This document shows positions 9,000 through 16,010 of a stretch of 64,000 nt of DNA, one piece after another. The stretch covers positions 248,334 through 312,333 of the forward strand of contig BNBH01000005.1 in NCBI GenBank assembly GCA_014655195.1. The letters are read 5' to 3'. The notes below the pieces were generated by a model. It was not told the origin of the DNA. It saw only the letters and a list, made by a program, of their open reading frames with translations, and did not search any database. This DNA is from Streptomyces cellulosae. GTDB taxonomy: Bacteria > Actinomycetota > Actinomycetes > Streptomycetales > Streptomycetaceae. Position 1 is the first letter of the stretch; each line of letters begins with the position of its first letter. The position numbers and the translations under genes are program-made.

Positions 9000-10036
9000 G
9001 GCGTACTCCTTCGTACGGGGGAGGGGGAACTCTCGTTTCCGGACCCGCCCTCGCCGCAGGAGCGGCGCACGACGAGCCGGGCGGGAAGGGTGACGGACTC
9101 GCCGGACCTGCCCTCGATCCGGTCGACCAGGGCGCGCACGGCGGCCCGCCCCAGGTCGCGGACCGGTTGGGCGACCGCGGTGACCGGGGGGTCGGTGTGC
9201 ACGAACCAGGGGATGTCGTCGAACGCGGCGAGCCCGATGTCGTCCGGCACCCGCAGCCCGCGGGCGCGGACGGCGTCCAGGGCGCCGAGGGCCATCAGGT
9301 TGTCGGCGGCGAAGACGACCTCGGGGGGCTGGGGGAGATCGAGGAACCCCTCGGTCACCCGCCGCCCGCTGCCGGCCTGGAAGTCGCCCTGCCCGATGTA
9401 GACGTCGGGCAGTTCGAGCCCGTACGCGGCGAGGGCCTCGCGGAAGGCGTCCACGCGCTCCCGGCCGGTCGTGGTGGCGGCGGGCCCGGCGATGATCGCG
9501 AGCCGCCGGTGCCCGAGCCCGTACAGATGCGCGACCAGATCCCGTACGGCGGCCCGCCCGTCCGACCGGACCACGGGCACGTCCACGCCCGGGATCCACC
9601 GGTCGACGAACACCATCGGCGTCCCGGCCCGCGCGGCCCCGAGCATGCCGGGCGAGCCGCCGTCGGTGGGGGACACGAGCAGGCCGTCGATACGGCGGTC
9701 CAGCAGGGTGGTGACGTGATGGTCCTGGAGGTCGGGCCGCTCGTCGGCGTTGCCGATGATCACGCTGTACCCGAGCGCGCGGGCCTCCTCCTCCACGGAG
9801 CGGGCCAGCTCCGTGAAGTACGGGTTCATCACGTCGCTGATGACCAGCCCGAGGGTGTGGGTCTGATCGGTGCGCAGGGACCGGGCGACGGCGTTCGGCC
9901 GGTACCCCAGCCGCTCGACGGCGGCGGTCACCCGACGCCGCGCGTCCTCACTGACCGACGGATGCCCGTTGAGCACCCGCGACACCGTGGCGACGGACAG
10001 CCCCGCCTCGGCGGCGACGTCCTTGATACCCGCCAT
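8996..10036 (-). CDS. LacI-family regulator of the ribose operon
   Basis: 346 residues. N-terminal HTH (DVAAEAGLSVATVSRVLNG, about 6-24), then a sugar-binding domain (TLGLVISDVMNPYF, VVFAADNLMALGAL). It is the first gene of the operon and is coupled to rbsA. The ATG at 10036 follows a strong GGAGGTGGG SD. Two matched operator-like sites (10055-10068 and 10077-10090) lie directly upstream, so autorepression relieved by ribose or ribose 5-phosphate is the likely scheme. The effector is inferred from the operon. Confidence 0.92.
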   Translation of the reverse strand: MAGIKDVAAEAGLSVATVSRVLNGHPSVSEDARRRVTAAVERLGYRPNAVARSLRTDQTHTLGLVISDVMNPYFTELARSVEEEARALGYSVIIGNADERPDLQDHHVTTLLDRRIDGLLVSPTDGGSPGMLGAARAGTPMVFVDRWIPGVDVPVVRSDGRAAVRDLVAHLYGLGHRRLAIIAGPAATTTGRERVDAFREALAAYGLELPDVYIGQGDFQAGSGRRVTEGFLDLPQPPEVVFAADNLMALGALDAVRARGLRVPDDIGLAAFDDIPWFVHTDPPVTAVAQPVRDLGRAAVRALVDRIEGRSGESVTLPARLVVRRSCGEGGSGNESSPSPVRRSTP

Positions 10037-10054
10037 GCCCGACCCACCTCCTCG

Positions 10055-10068
10055 TGGAATCGATTACA
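10055..10068. promoter_or_regulatory. LacI-type operator 1 of the rbs operon
   Basis: TGGAATCGATTACA, containing the palindromic core AATCGATT. It lies 19 bases upstream of the regulator start, so between promoter and SD, where bound repressor would block transcription. It matches operator 2 at 13 of 14 positions. Confidence 0.7.
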
Positions 10069-10076
10069 CGGAGGAT

Positions 10077-10090
10077 TGGAAACGATTACA
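10077..10090. promoter_or_regulatory. LacI-type operator 2 of the rbs operon
   Basis: TGGAAACGATTACA, one base different from operator 1 and offset by exactly 22 bp, about two helical turns, so two dimers could bind on the same face. Both are seen directly; the binding protein is inferred to be the adjacent LacI regulator. Confidence 0.65.
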
Positions 10091-10165
10091 TCGGCGGGGG
10101 CAAGGGGGTGGGGGGTGGCCGCAATCGAATCGTGACCGGGTGAACCGTGCGCCACCGCGCCGGGT

Positions 10166-10523
10166 TCACCCGCTGCCGGAGTGCTCCTTGGCGTACTGCC
10201 GGTCCCACACCCTGCTCCAGCGGTGCTCGTCGGGGCCGCCGATGCGGGCGCTCCGTGATCACCCGGTACGCGACGGCGGTGCGCGGGTCGTCCCGCAGGG
10301 CGAGGACGGCGTACCGGACGTCCTCGGGGCGGTGACCGAGGCGCCGGAGCTGGGTGTCGATCGCGTGCTCGCGGGTGAAGTGCTGGGCGCCGTGCGCCTC
10401 CCGCAGCCCCGGCCCCCAATGGGCCTCGGCGGCCTCCGGGTCGGCGACGTGGTGGTTGACGCCGCTGCAGAAGAGGATCGGGCCGTGCGTGGCGTCCTCG
10501 ACGACCGCCACGGTGGACGGCAC
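10166..10523 (-). pseudogene. Small hypothetical protein gene with a frameshift
   Basis: The frame from GTG 10523 gives a plausible protein (PSTVAVVEDATHGPILF through DPRTAVAYRVITE) for about 92 codons, then turns into arginine/proline noise. Deleting one C near 10245-10248 (CGCCCGC) restores sensible sequence (RIGGPDEHRWSRVWDRQY) ending at a TGA at 10166. The gene is thus either inactivated or contains a sequencing error in a short C run. I do not recognise the family. No SD is obvious before 10523, and an in-frame TAG lies just upstream. Confidence 0.6.
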
Positions 10524-10652
10524 GGTGACGGTCCCCTAGTGCGCGGTGGAGAAGATCCGCCTTCGGCAGGGTGAAGGGACCGGCGTCCGCGGTGGTCACA
10601 CGCAGTCGTGCGGACGTGGACGTGCACTGTGCCGTACGGGGCGCGGGGAGGG

Positions 10653-10675
10653 GGCGTGGCGTGCCATGCCACGCC
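10653..10675 (-). terminator. Hairpin downstream of the ATPase gene
   Basis: GGCGTGGC (10653-10660) and GCCACGCC (10668-10675) form an 8-bp stem with a 7-base loop, seven bases after the stop of the minus-strand gene ending at 10682. It is a plausible but modest terminator. Confidence 0.45.
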
Positions 10676-10681
10676 GGACGC

Positions 10682-11075
10682 CTAGGCGGCACCCACCTCG
10701 CACCACACGAACTTCCCCCGACTGCCGTCGCGCACGAGGGGCTGCCACCCCCACACGTCGGCGCACGCCCGCACCAGCCCTAGCCCGCGACCGTCCTCCG
10801 CCTCCAGAACGGCGGCGAGCGGCTGCGGCGGCTGGGGCGGGGACGGGTCGGCGTCCCACGCCCCGATGCGGAGCGTCCCCGGGGGCGACCATCGCACGCG
10901 GAGGGCGGCGGGCCCCTTGGTGTGCCGTACGGCGTTGGCGACGAGCTCGGTGGCGAGCAGTTCGGCGATGTCGACGAGGCTGATGAGGCCGTGCACGGTG
11001 AGGATGAGCCGCAGGGTGCGGCGACTCACGGTGACGGCGCGGACGTCGTTGGGGATGTGGAGGGAGGCGGCTGCC
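10682..11075 (-). CDS. ATP-binding (anti-sigma-factor-type HATPase) protein, 5' end missing
   Basis: The annotated start would be GTG 11029 (115 residues), but the same frame upstream reads RAAASLHIPNDVRAVT, which looks like the normal N-terminus of this Streptomyces family, and then meets no start codon before a TGA. The visible part has the GHKL N-box ELLATELVANAVRHT and the G-box GRGLGLVRACAD. Such proteins are RsbW-like ATPases often found next to XRE/DUF397 genes. The 5' end appears to have been removed at about 11076, exactly where the divergent XRE gene also begins abruptly. It may be non-functional or start at 11029 without its first strand. Confidence 0.7.
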
Positions 11076-11085
11076 CTCCTGGGGG

Positions 11086-11826
11086 GTGAGCGCCCCGCAG
11101 ATCAGCCAGATCGAGTCCGGCCTGGCAGGTTTGAGCGAAGAGCGTCTGAGGCGCCTCGCCTCCCACTATGTCTGCACGGACGAGTCCTTCGTCGATGCGC
11201 TCGTGGCGATGGCCACCGGACGTGTGCGGGGGTGGTGGGAGGACTACCGGGGCAGGCTCCCGACACCCTTCCTCGACTTGGCGGAGCTGGAGTATCACGC
11301 CACGTTCCTGCGGGAAGCGCAGTTCCTCTACGTCCCCGGGCCGTTGCAGACGGAGGACTACGCACGGGCTGTCTTCGCCTACAGGGTTCCCGAGCTTCCG
11401 GCCGACGAATTGGAGCTGCGCGTCCGGCACCGTATGCAGCGCAAGAGCGTCCTCGACGGCCCGGAGCCGACGCCCTATGAAGCGATCATCCATGAAGCCG
11501 CACTGCGGATCATGGTCGGCGACCGGGCCACGTCTCGGGCGCAACTCGATCACCTTCTGGAGCGATCCGCGTCGGATCACGTCAGCATTCGCGTCATCCC
11601 CTTCGACCTGGAGGGCTTCGCAGGCGCCGCGAGCGCGATGACCTACGCGGGCGGCGCCGTGCCGAAACTGGACACCGTCGTACGCGACGGCCCGCACGGC
11701 GCCTCCTTCATCGATGCCGAGGGTCAACTCACTGCGTATCGCGAGCTTTTCCGTAAAGTGAAGGCTGTGTCGCTGGCCCCGCGCCGGTCACGCGACTTCA
11801 TCCACAGATTGACGAAGGAGCTGTGA
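11086..11826 (+). CDS. XRE/DUF5753 regulator, N-terminally truncated
   Basis: 246 residues from GTG 11086. The first residues, SAPQISQIESGLAGLSEE, are the recognition helix end of an XRE helix-turn-helix. The preceding 30-odd residues expected in this family are absent, so DNA binding is probably lost or weak. The rest is a full DUF5753 domain (HATFLREAQFLYVPGPLQT through FIHRLTKEL). These regulators normally pair with DUF397 proteins, three of which follow directly. The next gene begins 4 bases after the stop. GC at third positions is lower than in neighbours, as is common for this family. Confidence 0.75.
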   Translation: MSAPQISQIESGLAGLSEERLRRLASHYVCTDESFVDALVAMATGRVRGWWEDYRGRLPTPFLDLAELEYHATFLREAQFLYVPGPLQTEDYARAVFAYRVPELPADELELRVRHRMQRKSVLDGPEPTPYEAIIHEAALRIMVGDRATSRAQLDHLLERSASDHVSIRVIPFDLEGFAGAASAMTYAGGAVPKLDTVVRDGPHGASFIDAEGQLTAYRELFRKVKAVSLAPRRSRDFIHRLTKEL

Positions 11827-11829
11827 GTC

Positions 11830-12027
11830 GTGGGCACCCCTGAGATCTGGCGGAAGTCGTCCTATTCCGGCCCCGGCGACGGCGATTCCTGCGTAGAGAT
11901 AGCGCTGAGGCCGGCCCGCGTCGCGATACGGGACTCCAAGGTGCCTGACGGGGACACTCTCTCGTTCCCCGACTCCACGTTCGCCGCTTTCGTCGCAGGC
12001 CTGAAGCAGGGAACGGCTGGAGCATGA
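11830..12027 (+). CDS. DUF397 protein 1
   Basis: 65 residues, GTG start three bases after the XRE stop. It has the DUF397 pattern: WRKSSYSGPGDGDSCVEIA near the N-terminus, VAIRDSK in the middle and FAAFVAGLK at the C-terminus. DUF397 proteins act as small partners of XRE regulators in Streptomyces development and antibiotic control (BldB-like and WhiJ systems are known examples). The ATGA overlap with the next gene indicates coupling. Confidence 0.9.
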   Translation: MGTPEIWRKSSYSGPGDGDSCVEIALRPARVAIRDSKVPDGDTLSFPDSTFAAFVAGLKQGTAGA

Positions 12028-12242
12028 GGCGCGTATCCCTTACATCGGATGGTTGGCGCAAGTCGTCCTCCTCCGGCGGAGGCTATGGCAACTACTGCGT
12101 CGAGATCGCCGGCTCGCCCACTCGCGCAGCCGTTCGCGACTCGAAGGCCCCGAATCGGGGAATCCTTACCTTTCACGCGGCGGCGTTCACCACCTTCGTC
12201 GCAAGCCTCAAGGAGGCGACGATCAGGAATGAGCCACACTGA
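12024..12242 (+). CDS. DUF397 protein 2
   Basis: 72 residues, with ATG 12024 overlapping the previous stop. Same motifs: WRKSSSSGGGYGNYCVEIA, AAVRDSKAP, FTTFVASLK. The core diverges from copies 1 and 3 (GGGYGNY in place of GPGDGxx), so it is not a recent duplicate. Confidence 0.9.
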   Translation: MRRVSLTSDGWRKSSSSGGGYGNYCVEIAGSPTRAAVRDSKAPNRGILTFHAAAFTTFVASLKEATIRNEPH

Positions 12243-12441
12243 CACGCCCGATGGCCGCTGGCGCAAGTCGTCCTATTCAGGCCCGGGCGACGGCAACGAG
12301 TGTGTAGAGGTCGCGGCCTCCCCCGCCCGCGTATCCGTCCGCGACTCGAAGGCGCCTGGCCAGGCCGTACTCACCGTCTCCGGCTCGGCCTTCGACGAGT
12401 TCATCAACGCGCTGAAGGAACGCAAGGGCCCGCCCGCCTGA
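12229..12441 (+). CDS. DUF397 protein 3
   Basis: 70 residues from ATG 12229, overlapping the second DUF397 gene by 14 bases. Motifs: WRKSSYSGPGDGNECVEVA, VSVRDSKAPG, FDEFINALK. It is closer to copy 1 than to copy 2. It ends the operon begun by the truncated XRE gene. The other strand downstream holds an unrelated convergent gene. Confidence 0.9.
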   Translation: MSHTDTPDGRWRKSSYSGPGDGNECVEVAASPARVSVRDSKAPGQAVLTVSGSAFDEFINALKERKGPPA

Positions 12442-12476
12442 GTGTTTGGAAATTGGGCCGCGCCCCGTAAAAAGCC

Positions 12477-12998
12477 TCAGTCGGGGGCCGTGCCCCAAAG
12501 CACCCGCTCGGGTCCCCCGTCCCCCTTGTCGAAGAGACAGCCCACCGCACCCGACGCCTCTGCGAGGTCGGTGAACACCTTTCCGATCGCGGCCGAGTCC
12601 TCGAACAGCCTGCTCATCCGCGACGTCGCCGCCCAGAAGTCCAGGCACACGTAGCGCGGATCCCCCAAGGCCGGGAAGGACATGTCCAGGTACACGTACC
12701 CGATCTGAACACGCCCGTCCTCGACGGGAAGACCACCCTCCTCCGCGTACGCCCGCACCGCCTCGTCCGCCGGGAACACGAGCGACGTCTCCAGCGAAAC
12801 CCTGTCCCTCCCGGCGCAGTCGACCGGCTCGCTCCGGAACCCGCACGTGAACGGCAGCACCACCTGCTCGCCGCCCGGCAACGTGACCGTCAGCGGAGGG
12901 ACCCTCCGCTCGGGCGGCGCCGGCTTCGTCGCTTCCTTCAGCGCACGCGCGACGTTCTCGGGGCGCAGGCGGATGTCATAGCTGTAGGTCAACCCCAT
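12477..12998 (-). CDS. Conserved hypothetical protein
   Basis: 173 residues, starting MGLTYSYDIRLRPENVARAL. No signal peptide or membrane segment. The composition is mixed alpha/beta with a cysteine-containing middle (FTCGFRSEPVDCAG). Codon use is typical of the host, so it is a real gene. I do not recognise a characterised family, and the neighbours give no functional hint. Confidence 0.75.
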   Translation of the reverse strand: MGLTYSYDIRLRPENVARALKEATKPAPPERRVPPLTVTLPGGEQVVLPFTCGFRSEPVDCAGRDRVSLETSLVFPADEAVRAYAEEGGLPVEDGRVQIGYVYLDMSFPALGDPRYVCLDFWAATSRMSRLFEDSAAIGKVFTDLAEASGAVGCLFDKGDGGPERVLWGTAPD

Positions 12999-13106
12999 GC
13001 TCCCCCTCCGGCCAGGCAGAACGGCACCTTCTCACGAGAGGTGTCCGGGTGCCCGCGAGTTGTGTGGAGGTGAGTGGCTGTCAGACCCCTCTGGCAGCCT
13101 CCCCTC

Positions 13107-13562
13107 ATGGAGATGACACTGCAGCTCACGATCGACTGCTCCGATCCGCAGCGGATGGTTGCCTTCTGGGCCCCCGCCCTCGGATACGTCCCCGAGCCGG
13201 CCCCGGACGGCCATCCCACCTGGCGTGCCTACTGGGAGGCGATGGGCGTGCCCGCGGAGGAGCTGCCGCCCGGGGCCGGCGATCTCGCGGAGTCCATCGT
13301 GGACCCCACGGGGCGCGGACCGCGCGTGTGGTTCCAGCAGGTGCCCGAGCCGAAGACCCTCAAGAACCGCTGGCACTTCGACCTGAAGGTCGGCGGTGGC
13401 CGTGACGTCCCGCCGGCCCTCCGCAGGGAGCGGGTCGACGCCGCCGTCGAGCGGCTGGTCGCCGCCGGCGCCACCGTGCTGAAGATCAAGGACGAGCCGG
13501 ACGCGGGGTTCTACGCCGCGGCCCTGCAGGATCCGGAGGGCAACGAGTTCGACGTCGTCTGA
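13107..13562 (+). CDS. VOC-family (glyoxalase-like) protein
   Basis: 151 residues. It follows the Streptomyces VOC pattern: LQLTIDCSDPQRMVAFWAPALGY at the start, VWFQQVPEPKTLKNRWHFD in the middle and LQDPEGNEFDVV at the end. Function is undefined; the fold binds metal-dependent small-molecule substrates. ATG 13107 fits the family start, but an upstream GTG at 13074 has a better SD (GGAGG) and would add 11 residues. A paralogue lies at 59041-59445. Confidence 0.85.
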   Translation: MEMTLQLTIDCSDPQRMVAFWAPALGYVPEPAPDGHPTWRAYWEAMGVPAEELPPGAGDLAESIVDPTGRGPRVWFQQVPEPKTLKNRWHFDLKVGGGRDVPPALRRERVDAAVERLVAAGATVLKIKDEPDAGFYAAALQDPEGNEFDVV

Positions 13563-13583
13563 GGGCGCCGGAAAGCCGCATGA

Positions 13584-13600
13584 TGCTATTGTTATTAGCA
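13584..13600. promoter_or_regulatory. Inverted repeat overlapping the GntR start region
   Basis: TGCTA (13584-13588) and TAGCA (13596-13600) flank an AT-rich centre, ending two bases before the ATG of the GntR/YtrA-type gene. The AT-rich centre could overlap the -10 region or a leaderless start, so bound regulator would repress its own operon. Autoregulation is inferred. Confidence 0.5.
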
Positions 13601-13602
13601 CC

Positions 13603-13950
13603 ATGCTGTTGAGACTCGACGTAGCCGACACCCGCCCCCTGCACGAGCAGGTGGCCGGGGCCATCCGGCGGGCCATCGCCGAGGGGGAGTGCGCTCCGGG
13701 CGACCGGCTGCCGCCCGCCCGGGACCTCTCCCAGGCGCTCGGTGTGAACGTCAACACCGTGCTGCGCGGCCTGCGCGCCCTGCGGGACGAAGGTGTGCTG
13801 GAGTTCCGGCGCGGGCGTGGGGTGACCGTGGCTCAAGGGGCGGACGGGCGTTCGGCGTTGCTGGACCGGGTCCGGAAGGTCCTGGCCGACGCGGCGCGCC
13901 TCGGGTACGGCAAGGACGACGTCATCGACATGATCAGGGAGGTCACGTGA
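13603..13950 (+). CDS. GntR-family regulator, YtrA subfamily
   Basis: 115 residues. Winged HTH typical of GntR: PLHEQVAGAIRRAIAEGE, APGDRLPPARDLSQALGVNVNTVLRGLRALRDEGVLE (residues about 12-65), followed by a short helical tail without an effector domain, which defines the YtrA subgroup. These usually repress an adjacent membrane or ABC operon. Here the stop overlaps the GTG of the membrane protein at 13947, its likely partner. Confidence 0.92.
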   Translation: MLLRLDVADTRPLHEQVAGAIRRAIAEGECAPGDRLPPARDLSQALGVNVNTVLRGLRALRDEGVLEFRRGRGVTVAQGADGRSALLDRVRKVLADAARLGYGKDDVIDMIREVT

Positions 13951-14942
13951 CCGAGCGGACAGCGCGCGGGAACGCCACGACATGGGGCGCCACCGCCTGG
14001 GTCGTGGGAGTGCTCGTGCTCCTGGTGGTCTTCCCGCTCACCGCCCGGGACCGGCTGCCCGACCGGCTGGCGACCCACTGGGGTGTGAGCGGCGAGCCGG
14101 ACGACTCGATGCCGTTGTGGGCCGCGACGCTCGTCCCGGCGCTGATCTGGCTGCTGATCGCGGCGGCTGCCGTACTGGCCCTGTGGCGCGCTCGCCGCAG
14201 CACCGGTACGGCCTTGGCCGCCGCACCCGCCTGGGCCGGCATCACGCTCGGCTTCACCGGCGTGACCCTCCTCGGCGCGCAGGCGTCGATCGTCCGGGCC
14301 AACCTCGACCGGACGGACTGGCGTGACGCCGGCTCCGTGACCGGCTGGGTGATCGCCACCCTCCTCGGCGCCACCGTGGTGGCCGTCGCCGCCCAATGGG
14401 CCGGTCGCCGGGCCCGCCTCACGGTGCCGCCCCCGTCCGGCCCCGCGATGGAGATACCGAAGGGACAGCGCTTCGTCTGGCTGTCCCGCACCTCCAACCG
14501 CTGGCTCCACCTCCTGGCGGCCGTGACCGGCATCCTCACGCTCGCGGCGACGGCGGGCGCGGTGGCCGGCCTGGGCGGCGGGCTCGAAGGCACCGTGGGC
14601 GCGGCGTCCTTCGCCCTCGCCACCGTCGCGCTGCTCGCCTGCGCCTCCGTCCAGGCCCGGGTGACCGAGAAGGGGCTCGAGGTCGCCTTCGGCCCGCTGG
14701 GATGGCCTGCCCGGCGCTGGCCCGCCGACACCATCGCCTCTGCCTGGTCCGAGCACCGCACCGCCATGCAGGCCGGCGGCTGGGGCTACCGCCTGAGCGG
14801 CCTCGGCACCACCGTCATGCTCCGCGGCGGCGAATGCCTGGTCATCCGCACCGCCAAGGGCAAGGACTTCGCGATCAGCGTCGACGACGCCGAACGCGGC
14901 GCGGCTCTGCTCAACTCCCTCATCGGGCAGCGCGCGAAGTGA
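13947..14942 (+). CDS. DUF1648-type integral membrane protein
   Basis: 331 residues, GTG overlapping the GntR stop. Membrane segments are visible at about 12-32, 52-75, 83-105, 125-145, 178-200 and 205-225. The LPDRLATHWGVSGEPD loop is the DUF1648 signature. The soluble C-terminal part (about 230-331) resembles a PH-like domain. Function is unknown; co-transcription with a YtrA-type repressor suggests envelope-stress or small-molecule responsive expression. Confidence 0.82.
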   Translation: MTERTARGNATTWGATAWVVGVLVLLVVFPLTARDRLPDRLATHWGVSGEPDDSMPLWAATLVPALIWLLIAAAAVLALWRARRSTGTALAAAPAWAGITLGFTGVTLLGAQASIVRANLDRTDWRDAGSVTGWVIATLLGATVVAVAAQWAGRRARLTVPPPSGPAMEIPKGQRFVWLSRTSNRWLHLLAAVTGILTLAATAGAVAGLGGGLEGTVGAASFALATVALLACASVQARVTEKGLEVAFGPLGWPARRWPADTIASAWSEHRTAMQAGGWGYRLSGLGTTVMLRGGECLVIRTAKGKDFAISVDDAERGAALLNSLIGQRAK

Positions 14943-15795
14943 CGGACGCGCCCGCCCCGGCGACCGGTCCCAGGAAGAACGTCCGTACGTCCTCCGCGAA
15001 CGGCCCTGGCACCTCCATCGCCGCGAAGTGACCGCCCGGTCGAACTCCGACCAGTGCCGGATGTCGTACAGCCGCTCCGCCAGCGGCCGTACCGACTGGG
15101 TGATGTCGTGGGGGAGCACCGCCACCCCCACCGGCACCGGGCATTCCTCGGCGCGCCGGGCCGACTCGCGGTGCAGCCGTGCCGACGAGGCCGCCGTGGC
15201 GGTCAGCCGGTACAGCGAGACGTCGGTCAGGATCCGCTCGTCGCTCACCGGCGTCCGGAGATCGGTCCACTGCGCGAACCGTTCCGCGATCCACGCCAGA
15301 TGGCCCACCGGCGAGTCGGTCAGCGCGTAGCCGAGCGTCTGCGGGGTCGTGGCCTGCAGGGCCTGGTACGGCGGGCGGTTCGCCATCAGCTGCCGCACCT
15401 TGTCCAGCCGGGCCTCGTCCGAGGAGCTCAGGGTGACGCCGGCGGCCGGGTCCGGCCGGGGGGGGCAGGTGGCTCACGTGCACGCCGGCCACCTGCTCCG
15501 GCGCCACCGCGCCCAGCGCCAGCGAGATGCCCGAGCCGAAGTCGCCGCCCTGCGCCCCGTACCGCTCATAGCCGAGACGGCGCATCAGCTCGGCCCATGC
15601 GCGGGCGACGCGGACGACGTCCCAGCCGCGCTCGTGGGCCGGCCCGGAGAAGCCGTAGCCGGGGATGGACGGGATCACCAGATGGAAGTCCCGGAACAGC
15701 GGTTCCACCACGTCGAGGAACTCCAGGAACGAGCCCGGCCGGCCGTGGGTGAGGATCAGCGCGAGCGCGTCCGGCCGGGCGGAGCGCACATGCGG
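14920..15795 (-). pseudogene. Epoxide hydrolase remnant (frameshifted, N-terminus missing)
   Basis: Sequence begins abruptly at HVRSARPDALALILTHGRPGS, where the family is already about 90 residues in; the N-terminal EHN domain is absent. The nucleophile motif is GGDFGS. At the G8 run 15458-15465 the frame must shift (one extra G) to continue as LMANRPPYQALQATTPQTLG, and near 15030 it must shift back (one G missing) to read HFAAMEVPGPFAEDVRTFF. With two shifts plus the missing start it is best called a pseudogene, although sequencing errors in G runs could explain the shifts. It overlaps the 3' end of the membrane-protein gene. Confidence 0.8.
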
Positions 15796-15955
15796 GCCGG
15801 CGCCACCTCGAACGCCTGGACGCCCTCATCCGCGAGGCGCAGGACGAACTCCTCGCCCCCTCGGCCCGGCCGAGCGCGACGAACTCACCCGCCTGCTCAC
15901 CGCCCTCGCCGACCACCACGGGCCCGCCCATCCCGGACCGGGCGAGCAGTCCTGA
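15791..15955 (+). pseudogene. MarR-family regulator 3' fragment
   Basis: RHLERLDALIREAQDELLAP, then one missing C in the C5 run at 15856-15860, then LGPAERDELTRLLTALADHH, ending at TGA 15955. This is the dimerisation helix end of a MarR-type protein. The winged-helix part and start are missing. It begins exactly where the divergent epoxide hydrolase fragment begins, as if one deletion removed both 5' ends and the shared promoter. Confidence 0.6.
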
Positions 15956-16010
15956 GCGAGACTCCCGGGAGCCCGGACCTTCTGTCAGATCCCACCGGTA
16001 CCGTCGACCC

